From Pseudomonas bohemica (GTDB lineage: Bacteria > Pseudomonadota > Gammaproteobacteria > Pseudomonadales > Pseudomonadaceae): a stretch of DNA of 63,029 bases. The stretch covers positions 7,702 to 70,730 of the forward strand of contig NZ_NKHL01000095.1 of assembly GCF_002934685.1 (NCBI RefSeq). The letters are read 5' to 3'. The translations under genes were made by a program, and so were the position numbers. Positions 44,456-55,858 of the stretch are shown in pieces; the first letter of the stretch is position 1; the number at the start of each line of letters is the position of its first letter. The notes below the pieces were generated by a model that saw only the letters and a list, made by a program, of their open reading frames with translations, did not search any database and was not told the origin of the DNA.

Positions 44456-45907
44456 TTAGAAGCCGGCCGGCGAGCGGGTGTGCCAGTCGGTTACCAACTG
44501 ATATTGGTGAGCGACATTAAGCAGGCGGCCTTCCTCGAAGTACGGCGCGAGCAGTTGCACGCCCACTGGCAAGCCGTCGGCGAAGCCGGCTGGCATCGAC
44601 AGGCCCGGCAAGCCCGCGAGGTTGGCAGTGATGGTGTAGAAGTCTTCCAGGTACGCGGAAATCGGGTCGGCGTTCTTGGCACCGATTTTCCAGGCCGGGT
44701 TCGGCGTGGTCGGGCCGAGGATCACATCGACGTCCTTGAAGGCATTCATGAAGTCGTTCTTGATCAGGCGACGAATCTTCTGCGCTTGCAGGTAGTAAGC
44801 GTCGTAGTAACCTGCAGACAGCGCATAGGCACCGACCATGATCCGGCGCTGCACTTCAGGGCCGAAGCCTTCGCCACGGGAGCGCTTGTACAGGTCGGTC
44901 AGGTCTTTCGGGTCTTCACAGCGATAGCCGAAGCGCACGCCGTCGAAACGCGACAGGTTCGAGGATGCCTCTGCCGGCGCGATCACATAATAAGCAGGGA
45001 TCGCATGTTGCAGGTTCGGCAGGCTGACTTCGTTGACCACCGCGCCGAGCTTCTTCAGCTCTTCGACGCTGGCCATGACCAGGTCGGCGATGCGTGGGTC
45101 AAGACCGGCGCTGAAGTATTCCTTTGGTACGCCGATGCGCAGACCCTGCAGCGAATCGTTGAGGCTGGCGCTGTAATCAGGCACGGGTTCGTCGATGCTG
45201 GTGGAGTCGTTGATATCGAAACCGGCCATGCCCTGCAGCAGCAGCGCGCAGTCTTCGGCGGTGCGTGCCATCGGGCCGGCCTGATCCAGGCTCGATGCGT
45301 AGGCGATCATGCCCCAGCGCGAGACGCGACCGTAGGTCGGTTTCAGGCCGGTGAGGTTGGTCAGTGCGGCAGGCTGGCGAATCGAGCCGCCGGTGTCGGT
45401 GCCGGTGGCGGCAGGCAACAGACGAGCGGCAACCGCGGCAGCTGAGCCACCGGACGAACCGCCCGGTACGTGTTCCAGGTTCCACGGGTTCTTCACCGCG
45501 CCATAGTGGCTGGACTCGTTGGCCGAGCCCATGGCGAATTCGTCCATGTTGGTCTTGCCCAGAGTCACGGTGCCAGCGGCGGCCAGTTTGGCGACGACCG
45601 TGGCGTCATACGGGGCCTTGAAGTTGTCGAGCATCTTCGAGGCGCAGCTGGTGCGGATGCCCTTGGTGCAGAACAGGTCCTTGTGCGCCAGCGGGGCGCC
45701 CAGCAGTGCGCCATTCTCGCCTGCCGCGCGACGAGCGTCGGCGGCCTGGGCCTGAGTGATGGCCAGGTCTTCGGTGACGGAAATGAAGCTGTTGACCTGC
45801 GGGTCCAGCTGCGCGATGCGCGCCAGCAAGGTGCGGGTCAGTTCTTCAGAGGAAAACTTCTTGTCGGCGAGTCCGCGAGCGATCTCTGCCAGAGTCATTT
45901 GATGCAT
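44456..45907 (-). CDS. gatA: Aspartyl/glutamyl-tRNA amidotransferase subunit A
   Basis: Glutaminase subunit that delivers ammonia to GatB. It is 483 residues long, amidase-signature family. The Ser-cisSer-Lys triad is visible: lysine in [14 protein letters not shown], and serines in [15 protein letters not shown] and [34 protein letters not shown] is also conserved. It lies 15 bases after gatC and 11 bases before gatB, forming a tight operon. Confidence 0.96.
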   Translation of the reverse strand: MHQMTLAEIARGLADKKFSSEELTRTLLARIAQLDPQVNSFISVTEDLAITQAQAADARRAAGENGALLGAPLAHKDLFCTKGIRTSCASKMLDNFKAPYDATVVAKLAAAGTVTLGKTNMDEFAMGSANESSHYGAVKNPWNLEHVPGGSSGGSAAAVAARLLPAATGTDTGGSIRQPAALTNLTGLKPTYGRVSRWGMIAYASSLDQAGPMARTAEDCALLLQGMAGFDINDSTSIDEPVPDYSASLNDSLQGLRIGVPKEYFSAGLDPRIADLVMASVEELKKLGAVVNEVSLPNLQHAIPAYYVIAPAEASSNLSRFDGVRFGYRCEDPKDLTDLYKRSRGEGFGPEVQRRIMVGAYALSAGYYDAYYLQAQKIRRLIKNDFMNAFKDVDVILGPTTPNPAWKIGAKNADPISAYLEDFYTITANLAGLPGLSMPAGFADGLPVGVQLLAPYFEEGRLLNVAHQYQLVTDWHTRSPAGF

Positions 45908-45922
45908 TGCAGGCTCATTCCC

Positions 45923-46210
45923 TTAGTCGATGACTTTCGGAACCAGATAAAGGCCGTCTTCGACCGCTGGTGCGATGGCTTGATAGGAATCGCGATGATT
46001 GGCTTCGCTGACCACGTCTTCACGCAGGCGTTGCGAGGCTTCAAGCGGGTGCGCGAGGGGTTCGATGCCGGCGGTGTCGACCGCCTGCATTTGGTCAACC
46101 AGCCCGAGAATGCTGTTCAGTGCTTCAGTAGTACGCGGGATATCGGCGTCATTGAGCCCCAGTCGGGCCAGATGAGCGATTTTTTCCACGTCGGAGCGAT
46201 CAAGCGCCAT
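45923..46210 (-). CDS. gatC: Aspartyl/glutamyl-tRNA amidotransferase subunit C
   Basis: Small 95-residue subunit that wraps around GatA and stabilises the complex. The N-terminus [19 protein letters not shown] and the central [27 protein letters not shown] are family hallmarks. The start is ATG 46210 with GGAG 6 bases upstream; the longer frame adds eleven residues beyond this site. It is transcribed divergently from mreB across about 206 bases, which must hold both promoters. Confidence 0.95.
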   Translation of the reverse strand: MALDRSDVEKIAHLARLGLNDADIPRTTEALNSILGLVDQMQAVDTAGIEPLAHPLEASQRLREDVVSEANHRDSYQAIAPAVEDGLYLVPKVID

Positions 46211-46404
46211 GGGGTTCTCCAGTGGAATGCGTACGGAATGCACCGTACGTCAGATTGCGGAACACTACGCGATTTAGGCGGTCATAAGGCCGCGATCGTC
46301 GAAGGTAGTGCTCGGAAAACAGCCAATTTAGCATATTGGCTCCTTGCCCAAAATCCCTGTCGTTGTTAGAGTTTGCCGCACTTTTTTACCCACGCGTTCC
46401 CTAG

Positions 46405-47454
<1,050 letters not shown>

Positions 47455-47481
47455 GTCGCCGGATTGCTACTGTGTTGAGCT

Positions 47482-47513
47482 GAACGGGCGGCACTTCTCG
47501 GTGCTGCCTGTTC
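47482..47513 (+). other. Intercistronic hairpin between mreB and mreC
   Basis: GAACGGGCGGCAC pairs with GTGCTGCCTGTTC (13 pairs, two G-U in RNA) around a 6-base loop, 27 bases after the mreB stop. It is followed by GTGTCTG, not a T run. Probably a message stabiliser that keeps MreB above MreC/MreD. Confidence 0.7.
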
Positions 47514-47661
47514 GTGTCTGATCTGCTGACGTCCTGCTGTTGTATTGAAAGCTCGATGCTGCAAGTCTGGCACTCCATATTTCCATCAATCCGCACCAGG
47601 CCGGTTTCATGTCGCATGAATAAGCACAGCCAAACACAAGCATCCCTGGAAGGAGCGGCCC

Positions 47662-48819
47662 ATTAAACCGCTTTTCTCAAAGGGCCCGTCGCTGGGCGTT
47701 CGTCTGTTGGTGCTGGTCGTCCTCTCCGTGGCAGTCATGGTTGTGGACGCACGCTTCACGCTGCTCAAGCCTGTCCGCAGTCAGATGTCGCTGGTGCTGA
47801 TGCAGTCCTACTGGATCGCCGATCTGCCCGAGCGTTTGTATCAGGGTGTTGCCAGCCAGTTCGGGAGCCGCACCGAACTTGCCGCCGATAACGAAAAACT
47901 CAAGACCGAGAACCTGCTGCTGCAAGGACGCCTGCAAAAGCTGGCTGCCCTGACCGAGCAGAACGTTCGGCTGCGCGAATTGCTCAATTCCTCCGCGCTG
48001 GTCAACGAGAAGGTCGAAGTCGCCGAGCTGATCGGCATGGACCCCAACCCTTTCACCCATCGCATCATCATCAACAAGGGCGAGCGCGACGGCGTGGTGC
48101 TGGGTCAGCCGGTGCTCGATGCGCGCGGGTTGATGGGGCAGGTGGTCGAACTGATGCCGTACACCTCCCGTGTGCTGCTGCTCACCGACGCCACCCACAG
48201 CATTCCGGTGCAGGTGAACCGTAACGGCCTGCGCGCGATCGCCAGCGGCACCGGCAACCCGGAGCGTTTGGAGTTGCGCCATGTGGCCGATACCGCCGAC
48301 ATCAAGGAAGGCGATCTGCTGGTGAGTTCCGGTCTGGGCCAGCGTTTCCCGGCAGGTTATCCAGTGGCGACGGTCAAGGAAGTGATTCACGATTCCGGCC
48401 AACCATTTGCCATCGTGCGTGCCGTGCCGACTGCCGCGCTGAACCGCAGCCGTTATCTGCTGCTGGTGTTCTCCGACGGCCGCTCGCCTGAAGAGCGCGC
48501 CGCCGATGCCGCGCAGCAACAGGAATCGCTGGACCGCCAGGCCGCCGATCCGTCCGCCGTGCCTTCAGCGACGGTACCGGGCGCAACGCCTGCGGCAACC
48601 CCCAACAAACCCGTGGTTCCGGCCACCGTGCCCAAGCCTGCCGCGACCGGCCACAGCACCTCATCGGCTCCGGCGGCTGCACCTGTTGCCACCCCGGCCG
48701 CTATGCCTGCCAAGCCCGCGGCAAGCAAACCCGCCGCCAAGCCACAGGCCAGGCCCGCCGCGACCAAACCGGCCACCCCGGCTGCCGCTCCCGCGGCGCC
48801 GCGCGCGAGGGAAGAATAA
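47662..48819 (+). CDS. mreC: Rod shape-determining protein MreC, probable ATT start
   Basis: Inner-membrane scaffold of the elongasome that links MreB to periplasmic wall enzymes. It is 385 residues long from ATT 47662. That start gives (M)KPLFSKGPSLGVRLLVLV before the single membrane helix, matching family N-termini as I know them, and AAGGAG lies 6 bases upstream. Upstream in frame there is a TGA and no ATG, GTG or TTG. The next usable codon (TTG 47707) would cut into the membrane helix. A coiled coil follows (ENEKLKTENLLLQGRLQKLA), then the beta-barrel domain. The C-terminal ~100 residues are a low-complexity Pro/Ala/Lys tail. It overlaps mreD by one base. Confidence 0.9.
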   Translation: MKPLFSKGPSLGVRLLVLVVLSVAVMVVDARFTLLKPVRSQMSLVLMQSYWIADLPERLYQGVASQFGSRTELAADNEKLKTENLLLQGRLQKLAALTEQNVRLRELLNSSALVNEKVEVAELIGMDPNPFTHRIIINKGERDGVVLGQPVLDARGLMGQVVELMPYTSRVLLLTDATHSIPVQVNRNGLRAIASGTGNPERLELRHVADTADIKEGDLLVSSGLGQRFPAGYPVATVKEVIHDSGQPFAIVRAVPTAALNRSRYLLLVFSDGRSPEERAADAAQQQESLDRQAADPSAVPSATVPGATPAATPNKPVVPATVPKPAATGHSTSSAPAAAPVATPAAMPAKPAASKPAAKPQARPAATKPATPAAAPAAPRAREE

Positions 48820-49310
48820 TGGCTCGTCATGCTCCCGCACGGAACGGCTGGGTGGTCTGGTTGACCTTCGCCATCGGCCTGCTGCTCAGCGTCTCTCCGC
48901 TTCCGCAATTCATGGAAATCTTCCGCCCGCTTTGGCTCGCGCTGCTGCTGGCATTCTGGGCGCTGGCGCTGCCACACAAGATCGGCATGGTCACCGCGTG
49001 GATGCTGGGTCTGGCCGAAGATGTGCTCTACGGCACGCTCCTGGGACAGAACGCGTTGATCCTGACGCTGATCACCTTCCTGGTCCTGTCTCTGCAACAG
49101 CGGTTACGCATGTTCCCGATGTGGCAGCAATGCCTGGTGATTCTGGTGATCTTCGGCCTCGCGCAGTTGGTCCAGTTGTGGCTCAGCGCCTTGACTGGCA
49201 ACCGCCAGCCGACCCTGGCCCTTGTATTGCCGGCGTTGGTCAGCGCCCTGCTCTGGCCTTGGGTCAGCTACGGGCTGCGCGGGTTGCGCTTGCGTTTGAA
49301 GGTCAATTGA
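48819..49310 (+). CDS. mreD: Rod shape-determining protein MreD
   Basis: Small inner-membrane partner of MreC, 163 residues with about five hydrophobic segments (WVVWLTFAIGLLLSVSPLP, PLWLALLLAFWALALP and others). Family motifs are VTAWMLGLAEDVLYGTLLGQ and QQRLRMFPMWQQ. Its ATG overlaps the mreC stop (TAATG), showing coupling. It is the last mre gene; a REP doublet follows. Confidence 0.94.
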   Translation: MARHAPARNGWVVWLTFAIGLLLSVSPLPQFMEIFRPLWLALLLAFWALALPHKIGMVTAWMLGLAEDVLYGTLLGQNALILTLITFLVLSLQQRLRMFPMWQQCLVILVIFGLAQLVQLWLSALTGNRQPTLALVLPALVSALLWPWVSYGLRGLRLRLKVN

Positions 49311-49350
49311 CGGGTTGCTTCTGGACTGCTTTTGATTCTGGCCGCAGGCC

Positions 49351-49482
49351 GTAGGAGCAAGCTTGCTTGCGATCTGGTGCGCAGCGACAGCAAAACCTGA
49401 CAACCTTGTTGTATCAGACAGACCGCGTTCGCCGGTTTTACTGCCGGTTCCCGGCAGATCGCGAGCAAGCCTGCTTCCACGC
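49351..49482. repeat. REP doublet, wide-spaced
   Basis: GTAGGAGCAAGCTTGCTTGCGATC faces GATCGCGAGCAAGCCTGCTTCCAC across ~85 bases. Nested inside is a smaller CCGG-rich repeat (CCGGTTTTACTGCCGG). It fills the 270-base gap between mreD and maf. Confidence 0.8.
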
Positions 49483-49580
49483 CCTCCGGGCAGAAGCGGG
49501 GTCTGCGACAGAAACGAGAGCAAGCGTCACCCGTTTTCACCCAACGCCTAAGCTTGTGATCACTGACACGGAGACGTCCC

Positions 49581-50192
49581 ATGCCCCAACTGCTTCTCGC
49601 CTCCGGCTCCCCGCGCCGTCGTGAATTGCTGACTCAGATCGGTGTGCCGTTCACCACGCTCAACGCGGATATCGACGAAACTGCGCTGCAGAACGAAACT
49701 CCGGCCGCATATGTCGAGCGTCTGGCCCGTGCCAAGGCCGATGCCGGTCTGCTGCAGTTGGCCAACGACCCCGCTTACCCCACCGCCTGCGTACTTGGTG
49801 CCGACACCGCCGTGGTGCTCGATGGCCGCATTCTCGGCAAGCCTGCCGACGAGGCCGAATCCCTGGCCATGCTCGCCGCCCTGTCCCACCGTGAACATGA
49901 AGTGCTGACCGCCATCGCCGTGGTGGACGAACAGCATTGTGAAACCCGCGTGGTCAGCAGTCGCGTGCATTTGCGCGCGATCTCTGCCGAAGAAGCCCGC
50001 GCTTATTGGGCCAGTGGCGAGCCGCAGGACAAGGCGGGCAGTTACGGCATTCAAGGGCTGGGCGCCGTCTTCGTGGAAAACCTCAGCGGCAGTTATTCCG
50101 CCGTCGTCGGCTTGCCGTTGTGCGAAACCGCAGAAATTCTCCAGCGTTTCGGCATACCCTGTTGGCAATGCCTGGAAGGTGACAAGCCATGA
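49581..50192 (+). CDS. maf: Maf family nucleotide pyrophosphatase (dTTP/UTP type)
   Basis: House-cleaning enzyme that hydrolyses non-canonical or excess nucleoside triphosphates. It is 203 residues long. Hallmarks are [17 protein letters not shown] at the N-terminus, the metal-binding [17 protein letters not shown] and [19 protein letters not shown]. This pattern is of the YhdE branch (dTTP/UTP). It overlaps rng by four bases (ATGA). Confidence 0.93.
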   Translation: MPQLLLASGSPRRRELLTQIGVPFTTLNADIDETALQNETPAAYVERLARAKADAGLLQLANDPAYPTACVLGADTAVVLDGRILGKPADEAESLAMLAALSHREHEVLTAIAVVDEQHCETRVVSSRVHLRAISAEEARAYWASGEPQDKAGSYGIQGLGAVFVENLSGSYSAVVGLPLCETAEILQRFGIPCWQCLEGDKP

Positions 50193-51646
50193 GTGAAGAG
50201 ATTCTGATCAACATCACGCCGATGGAGTCGCGCGTGGCCGTCGTTGAGAACGGGGTTTTGCAGGAAGTACATGTCGAACGGACCCAGCGTCGCGGGATCG
50301 TCGGCAACATCTACAAAGGCAAGGTCGTGCGCGTGCTGCCTGGCATGCAGGCAGCGTTCATCGACATCGGCCTGGATCGCGCCGCCTTCATCCACGCCTC
50401 GGAAATTTCCATGCGCGAAGGGCCAGCGGTGGAAACCATCAGCTCGCTGGTGCACGAAGGCCAGAGCCTGGTGGTGCAGGTCACCAAGGACCCGATCGGC
50501 AGCAAAGGCGCACGTTTGACCACGCAGCTGTCGATTCCTTCGCGCTATCTGGTCTATATGCCACGTACGGCTCACGTTGGGATCTCCTTGAAGATCGAGG
50601 ACGAAGCCGAGCGTGAACGGCTCAAGCAGGTCGTCAGCGATTGCGTGGCCAAGGAAGGGATCAAGGAGAAAGGCGGTTTCATCCTGCGCACGGCCGCCGA
50701 GGGCGCGGGCGCCGACGAGATCATGATGGATATCCGCTACCTGCGCCGCCTCTGGGATCAGATCGGCGAGCAGATCAAGACCATCAACCCAGCCAGTGTC
50801 ATCTACGAAGACCTGGGCCTGGCGCTGCGCACCTTGCGTGATCTGGTCAGCCCGCGCATCGAGAAAATCCGCATCGACTCCCGGGAAACCTTCCAGAAAA
50901 CCACCCAGTTCGTCGGCGAGCTGATGCCGGAAATCGCCGATCGTCTTGAGCATTATCCCGGCGAGCGGCCAATTTTTGATCTGTATGGCGTCGAAGACGA
51001 GATCCAGAAGGCGCTGGAGCGCAAGGTGCCGCTCAAGTCGGGCGGCTATTTGGTGATCGATCCAGCCGAAGCGATGACCACCATCGACGTCAACACCGGC
51101 GCATTCGTCGGTCATCGCAACCTCGAAGAGACCATCTTCAAGACCAACCTGGAAGCGGCGACCGCCATCGCCCGGCAGATGCGCCTGCGCAATCTGGGCG
51201 GGATCATCATCATCGATTTCATCGACATGGAAGATGGCGAGCACCAGCGTCAGGTGCTGCGTACGCTGGAGAAGCAGCTGGAGCGCGATCACGCCAAGAC
51301 CAACATCATCGGCATCACTGAGTTGGGCCTGGTGCAGATGACCCGCAAGCGTACCCGTGAAAGCCTTGAGCAGGTGTTGTGCGAGCCGTGCAGCAGTTGT
51401 CAGGGCCGCGGCAAGCTGAAGACTCCTGAAACCATCTGCTACGAGATATTCCGCGAGATCCTGCGCGAGGCGCGCGCCTATCAGGCGGTGGGGTATCGGG
51501 TGCTGGCCAACCAGAAAGTGGTCGACCGGCTGCTCGATGAAGAATCCGGCAACGTGGCCGAACTTGAGGTGTTCATCGGGCGGACCATTCGTTTTCAGGT
51601 CGAAACCATGTATTCCCAGGAACAATACGACGTCGTGCTGCTCTGA
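50189..51646 (+). CDS. rng: Ribonuclease G
   Basis: Endoribonuclease of the RNase E/G family that matures 16S rRNA 5' ends and some messages. It is 485 residues long. An S1 domain lies near 35-120 ([20 protein letters not shown] ... [10 protein letters not shown]). The catalytic domain has the magnesium aspartates in [20 protein letters not shown] and [13 protein letters not shown]. The zinc-link cysteines are present in [20 protein letters not shown]. There is no RNase E-type C-terminal scaffold. It is coupled to maf. Confidence 0.95.
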   Translation: MSEEILINITPMESRVAVVENGVLQEVHVERTQRRGIVGNIYKGKVVRVLPGMQAAFIDIGLDRAAFIHASEISMREGPAVETISSLVHEGQSLVVQVTKDPIGSKGARLTTQLSIPSRYLVYMPRTAHVGISLKIEDEAERERLKQVVSDCVAKEGIKEKGGFILRTAAEGAGADEIMMDIRYLRRLWDQIGEQIKTINPASVIYEDLGLALRTLRDLVSPRIEKIRIDSRETFQKTTQFVGELMPEIADRLEHYPGERPIFDLYGVEDEIQKALERKVPLKSGGYLVIDPAEAMTTIDVNTGAFVGHRNLEETIFKTNLEAATAIARQMRLRNLGGIIIIDFIDMEDGEHQRQVLRTLEKQLERDHAKTNIIGITELGLVQMTRKRTRESLEQVLCEPCSSCQGRGKLKTPETICYEIFREILREARAYQAVGYRVLANQKVVDRLLDEESGNVAELEVFIGRTIRFQVETMYSQEQYDVVLL

Positions 51647-51847
51647 TTCTGCTCGAAACGTTGCTTGAACGCAGCGCTCCGAGCATCGTGCGGTTATTGA
51701 ACCGATAGACATGAGCCCAAGGGCCGACGGCAGGGATGCCCTTTACAGAGAATTTTGCGTGGCGAACGAGCTTTTCCAGGACTTTCCCCCAACCGCACGA
51801 TTGAGCCGGATGCCGTTTGCAGGCTCGCTGCCTGGAGGCTTGGCGCC

Positions 51848-54800
51848 ATGGAGCGTCTGACGCGTTGGCTCGCCGCTCTGACACGTTGGGGCCTGAGCCT
51901 GTGTGCGCTGGTTTTGGTGTTGATAGCGTTATACGTCAGCATCGGGCGTCAGTTGGCGCCGATGGTTGCCGAATACCGTGCGGACGTCGAAAGCAAGGCA
52001 CAGGCAGCCGTCGGCATGCCGGTCAGTATCGGTCGTCTTGAAGGCAGCTGGAGCGGCTTTGCGCCAATCTTCGTTGCACGTGACGTGATGGTCGGCCAGG
52101 GCTCGGCCTCGGTGCGTCTGGATCACGTACGCGCGGTGCCTGATCTGTGGGGCAGTATCAAGGCCCGACAAGTGCGCATCGCCCGGCTCGAACTCGATGG
52201 CCTGCAACTGGGCCTCAAGGAAGACAAGGACGGTCATTGGGCGCTGCAAGGCCTGCCGGTTCAGGACGACAAACCGTTCGATCCCGAACAGGTGCTGACC
52301 CAGATGCAAATGATCTCGACGCTGTCGTTGTTCGACAGCCAGATCACCTTGCAGCCCTACGAGCAATCGCCGCTGACCCTGACCTACGCGAGCATGACCC
52401 TCAAGACCGGGCGTTTCCATCAGCGCCTGGATGCGCGGCTGACCCTGCCTGACGGCCAGCCACTGTCGCTGAACGTTCGCTCCCGAATCCGCGCGAACGC
52501 CTGGCGCGATGCCGAGGCTGAGGCCTATTTGAGCCTGCCGCAAAGCGAGTGGTCCAGGTGGCTGCCGAAAAGCCTGACCCATGACTGGAAAATCAACAAC
52601 CTCAAGGCCGGCGGCGAGTTCTGGCTGACCTGGGACAAGGGCAATCTGCAATCGGCAGTGGGCCGGCTCAACGCGCCGCATTTCGAGGGCGCCTACGCCG
52701 ACCGCAACGCCGCGAAGATCGACAATCTGGCGCTCAACGCCTGGTTTCAGCGCGATGACGCCGGGTTCACCCTGACGCTGAATTCTGTGGCCATGGACAT
52801 CGCCAACAAGCGTTGGGAAAGCAGCCTTCAGCTCAGACAGACCTTAGCGACTTCAGACACTGAAGAGTTGTGGCACGTACAGGCTGATCGGCTGGATCTG
52901 ACGCCCGTGACGCCATTGCTCGACTCCCTGGCGCCGCTGCCGGACAAACTGATGGTGGCCCTCGATCACCTGAAGGTCACCGGTGCCATGCGCAACGTTC
53001 TGGTCGACTACCGCCCGCAAGCCGAAGGCGCCAAGCGTCTGAGCTTTGCCGCCAATCTGGACAAGGTCGGATTCAACGCCTACCACGGTGCGCCTGCGGC
53101 CGGAAATGTCAGCGGCGCGATCAGTGGCGATCTTGGGCAGGGTGAACTGCGTCTGAACACTGACGATTTCATGTTGCACCTGGACCCGATCTTCAAGAAT
53201 GCCTGGAATTATCGCCACGCCGATGCGCGTTTGACCTGGGCTCTGGATGACAATGGTTTTACCCTGGTCGCCCCTTACATCAAGGTGGTCGGCGACGAGG
53301 GCAAGATTGCCAGCGATTTCTTGATCCGCCTGCACTTCGATCAAAGCCAGGAGGACTACATGGACCTTCGCGTCGGGCTGGTCGATGCCGACGGTCGCTA
53401 CACCTCCAAATACCTGCCTGCGGTACTCAGTCCGGCGCTGGACCAGTGGCTGCGCACTGCGATACTCAGCGGCGACGTCGATCAGAGTTTTTTCCAGTAT
53501 CAAGGCTCGCTCAACCACGATGCGCCGGATGTGGCCCGGGTCATCAGCCTGTTTTTCAAAGTGCGCAATGCCAATCTGGCATTCCAGCCGGGGTGGCCGC
53601 AGCTGACCGGCGTGGACGGCAATGTGTTCGTCGAAAACAGCGGCGTGCGCATCCGCGCCACCAAGGGGCAGTTGCAGGGCACTCAAGTGCGTAATGTCGC
53701 GGTGGATGTGCCTCATGTAGCGACCGGGCAGACCAGTCATCTGCTGGTGGACGGCGACTTCGATGGCAGCCTGCACGATGGCATGAAAATTTTGCAGGAG
53801 GCTCCGATCGGTACCGCGCAGACCTTCGCCGGCTGGCAGGCCGAGGGGCCGCTGCAGGGGCATATCAATCTGGACATTCCGCTGGTCAAGGGCCAGGAGC
53901 CGAAGGTCGCGGTGGACTTCAATACCGACAACGCACACCTGAAGCTGGCGGATCCGGTGCTCGACCTGACCCAGCTCAAGGGCAACTTTCGCTTCGATTA
54001 CGCCAAGGGCCTGAGCGGCAAGAACATCAAGGCCACGGCTTTCGACAAACCGGTCAATGCCGAGATCTTCGCCGAAGGCAAACCGGGGGCGCCGGTGACG
54101 CGCATCACGGCCAGTAGTCAGATCGCTGCAAAGCGCCTGACCGACTGGCTGAATGTCACCCAGCCACTGCCGGTTTCGGGCGACCTGCCGTATCAACTGC
54201 AATTGACCCTCAACAGTGGCGACAGCCCGTTGCAGATCAATTCCAACCTCAAAGGCGTGGCAGTGGATCTGCCTGCACCTTTCGGCAAAACCGCCGATGA
54301 CACCCGCGACACCGATTTTCGCATGAATCTGCAAGGACCCGAGCGGCGCATCACGGTGGGTTACGGCGGTCTCGCGAATCTGGCTTTCGCGGCGCCGGCC
54401 GGCAAGATAGGCGACGGACGCGGAGAACTGTTCCTCGGGCAGGGCGGGGCGATCGTTCCTGATGGAAAAGGGCTGCGTATCCGTGGCTCGCTCTCTGAGC
54501 TGGATATTGCTCCATGGCAGGCAATGGTCGAGCGTTATGCCGGCAATGATCCGGGCGGCAGCACCCAACAGCTGGTCAACAGCCTCGATCTGCAGATCGG
54601 CAAGCTGACCGCGATGGGCACAACGCTGGATCAGGTCAATGTCCAGCTAAAGCGCAGTGACGCCAGTTGGGGCCTGTCGCTGGACAGCGCGAAGCTCAAA
54701 GGCACTGCGACCCTGCCGGACAACAAGGCTATGCCTGCCGATATTGACCTGCTCTATGTGCGTCTGCCGGCAGCGGACCCCAAACCCGTCGTTATCGAAA

Positions 54801-55663
54801 ACGCCCCTGATCCGTTGGCTGACGTTGACCCGCGTAATATTCCGGCGCTGAACATCAAAATCACTCAGCTGTTCCAGGGCGATCAACTGATGGGCGCGTG
54901 GTCGCTCAAGGTAAGACCGACGCCCAAAGGCATTCAGTTGACTGACATGGATCTGGGCCTCAAAGGCATATCGCTGGTTGGCAACGGCGGCTGGGAAGGC
55001 GCGCCGGGTTCGACCAGCAGCTGGTTCAAGGGCCAGGTGGCTGGCAAGAATCTGGCGGACGTGTTGAAGGCGTGGGGTTTTGCGCCGACGGTAACCAGTC
55101 AGGAATTCGAGATGAACGCCGATGGCCGCTGGCCGGGTTCGCCAGCCTGGGTCGGCCTCAAGCGTTATTCCGGCAGCCTCGATGCGACGCTCAAGAACGG
55201 CCAGTTCGTTGAAGTGGAGGGCGGCGCCCAGGCCCTTCGCGTATTCGGGCTGCTCAACTTCAACTCCATCGGCCGTCGTCTGCGCCTGGATTTCTCGGAC
55301 TTGCTGAGCAAAGGGCTGAGCTATGACAGGGTCAAAGGGCTGTTAGTGGCCAGTGACGGTGTGTATGTCACCCGTGATCCAATCACTATGATCGGCCCGT
55401 CGAGCAATCTGGAGCTCAACGGCACGCTGGATATGGTCCGCGACCGGGTCGATGCCAAGTTGCTGGTGACCCTGCCGGTGACCAACAACTTGCCGATTGC
55501 CGCGCTGATCGTCGGCGCACCGGCGATTGGCGGCGCGCTGTTTCTGGTCGACAAACTGCTGGGCGATCGCGTGGCGCGTTTTGCCAGCGTGCAATACAAG
55601 GTCGAAGGCCCGTGGAAAGAACCTAAAATCACTTTCGACAAGCCGTTCGAAAAGCCGCAGTAG
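51848..55663 (+). CDS. yhdP: YhdP family AsmA-like phospholipid transport protein
   Basis: A 1271-residue envelope protein. One N-terminal membrane helix (RWGLSLCALVLVLIALYVSI) anchors a long periplasmic repeat of beta strands. YhdP relatives form hollow bridges that carry phospholipids to the outer membrane. The C-terminal DUF3971/AsmA-like region shows GLLNFNSIGRRLRLDFSDL and VTLPVTNNLPIAALIVGAP. The start ATG 51848 (MERLTRWLAAL) has GGAGG upstream; the frame extends 31 residues further without family-like sequence. About 200 bases separate it from rng, so it may have its own promoter. Confidence 0.92.
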   Translation: MERLTRWLAALTRWGLSLCALVLVLIALYVSIGRQLAPMVAEYRADVESKAQAAVGMPVSIGRLEGSWSGFAPIFVARDVMVGQGSASVRLDHVRAVPDLWGSIKARQVRIARLELDGLQLGLKEDKDGHWALQGLPVQDDKPFDPEQVLTQMQMISTLSLFDSQITLQPYEQSPLTLTYASMTLKTGRFHQRLDARLTLPDGQPLSLNVRSRIRANAWRDAEAEAYLSLPQSEWSRWLPKSLTHDWKINNLKAGGEFWLTWDKGNLQSAVGRLNAPHFEGAYADRNAAKIDNLALNAWFQRDDAGFTLTLNSVAMDIANKRWESSLQLRQTLATSDTEELWHVQADRLDLTPVTPLLDSLAPLPDKLMVALDHLKVTGAMRNVLVDYRPQAEGAKRLSFAANLDKVGFNAYHGAPAAGNVSGAISGDLGQGELRLNTDDFMLHLDPIFKNAWNYRHADARLTWALDDNGFTLVAPYIKVVGDEGKIASDFLIRLHFDQSQEDYMDLRVGLVDADGRYTSKYLPAVLSPALDQWLRTAILSGDVDQSFFQYQGSLNHDAPDVARVISLFFKVRNANLAFQPGWPQLTGVDGNVFVENSGVRIRATKGQLQGTQVRNVAVDVPHVATGQTSHLLVDGDFDGSLHDGMKILQEAPIGTAQTFAGWQAEGPLQGHINLDIPLVKGQEPKVAVDFNTDNAHLKLADPVLDLTQLKGNFRFDYAKGLSGKNIKATAFDKPVNAEIFAEGKPGAPVTRITASSQIAAKRLTDWLNVTQPLPVSGDLPYQLQLTLNSGDSPLQINSNLKGVAVDLPAPFGKTADDTRDTDFRMNLQGPERRITVGYGGLANLAFAAPAGKIGDGRGELFLGQGGAIVPDGKGLRIRGSLSELDIAPWQAMVERYAGNDPGGSTQQLVNSLDLQIGKLTAMGTTLDQVNVQLKRSDASWGLSLDSAKLKGTATLPDNKAMPADIDLLYVRLPAADPKPVVIENAPDPLADVDPRNIPALNIKITQLFQGDQLMGAWSLKVRPTPKGIQLTDMDLGLKGISLVGNGGWEGAPGSTSSWFKGQVAGKNLADVLKAWGFAPTVTSQEFEMNADGRWPGSPAWVGLKRYSGSLDATLKNGQFVEVEGGAQALRVFGLLNFNSIGRRLRLDFSDLLSKGLSYDRVKGLLVASDGVYVTRDPITMIGPSSNLELNGTLDMVRDRVDAKLLVTLPVTNNLPIAALIVGAPAIGGALFLVDKLLGDRVARFASVQYKVEGPWKEPKITFDKPFEKPQ

Positions 55664-55711
55664 CCAAATGCATGGCCTGCGTCGGTGGTTGGGCTGATGC
55701 AGATCCGTTGA

Positions 55712-55797
55712 AGTGAGCTTGCTCACGAAAGGGCGGTACATCCACCTCATCTGCCGAGGCTGTGATGCCGCATTCGTGAGCAAGCTCACTCCCACAG
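55712..55797. repeat. REP doublet, GCTTGCTCACGAA family
   Basis: AGTGAGCTTGCTCACGAAAG faces TTCGTGAGCAAGCTCACTCC. It is nearly identical in arms to the element at the right end of the window (62892) and different from the more common GCGCTTGCCCGCG type. Confidence 0.88.
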
Positions 55798-55858
55798 ATG
55801 TTCTCATCTGCTGCACCTTCTGGAGTAGAGTACAGAGCCTGTCGATCAAGGAGCACTT

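Noticed and set aside
52853..54568. 571-residue open frame on the minus strand
   Set aside because: Antisense shadow of yhdP, with His/Gln/Arg-rich translation and no start signal.
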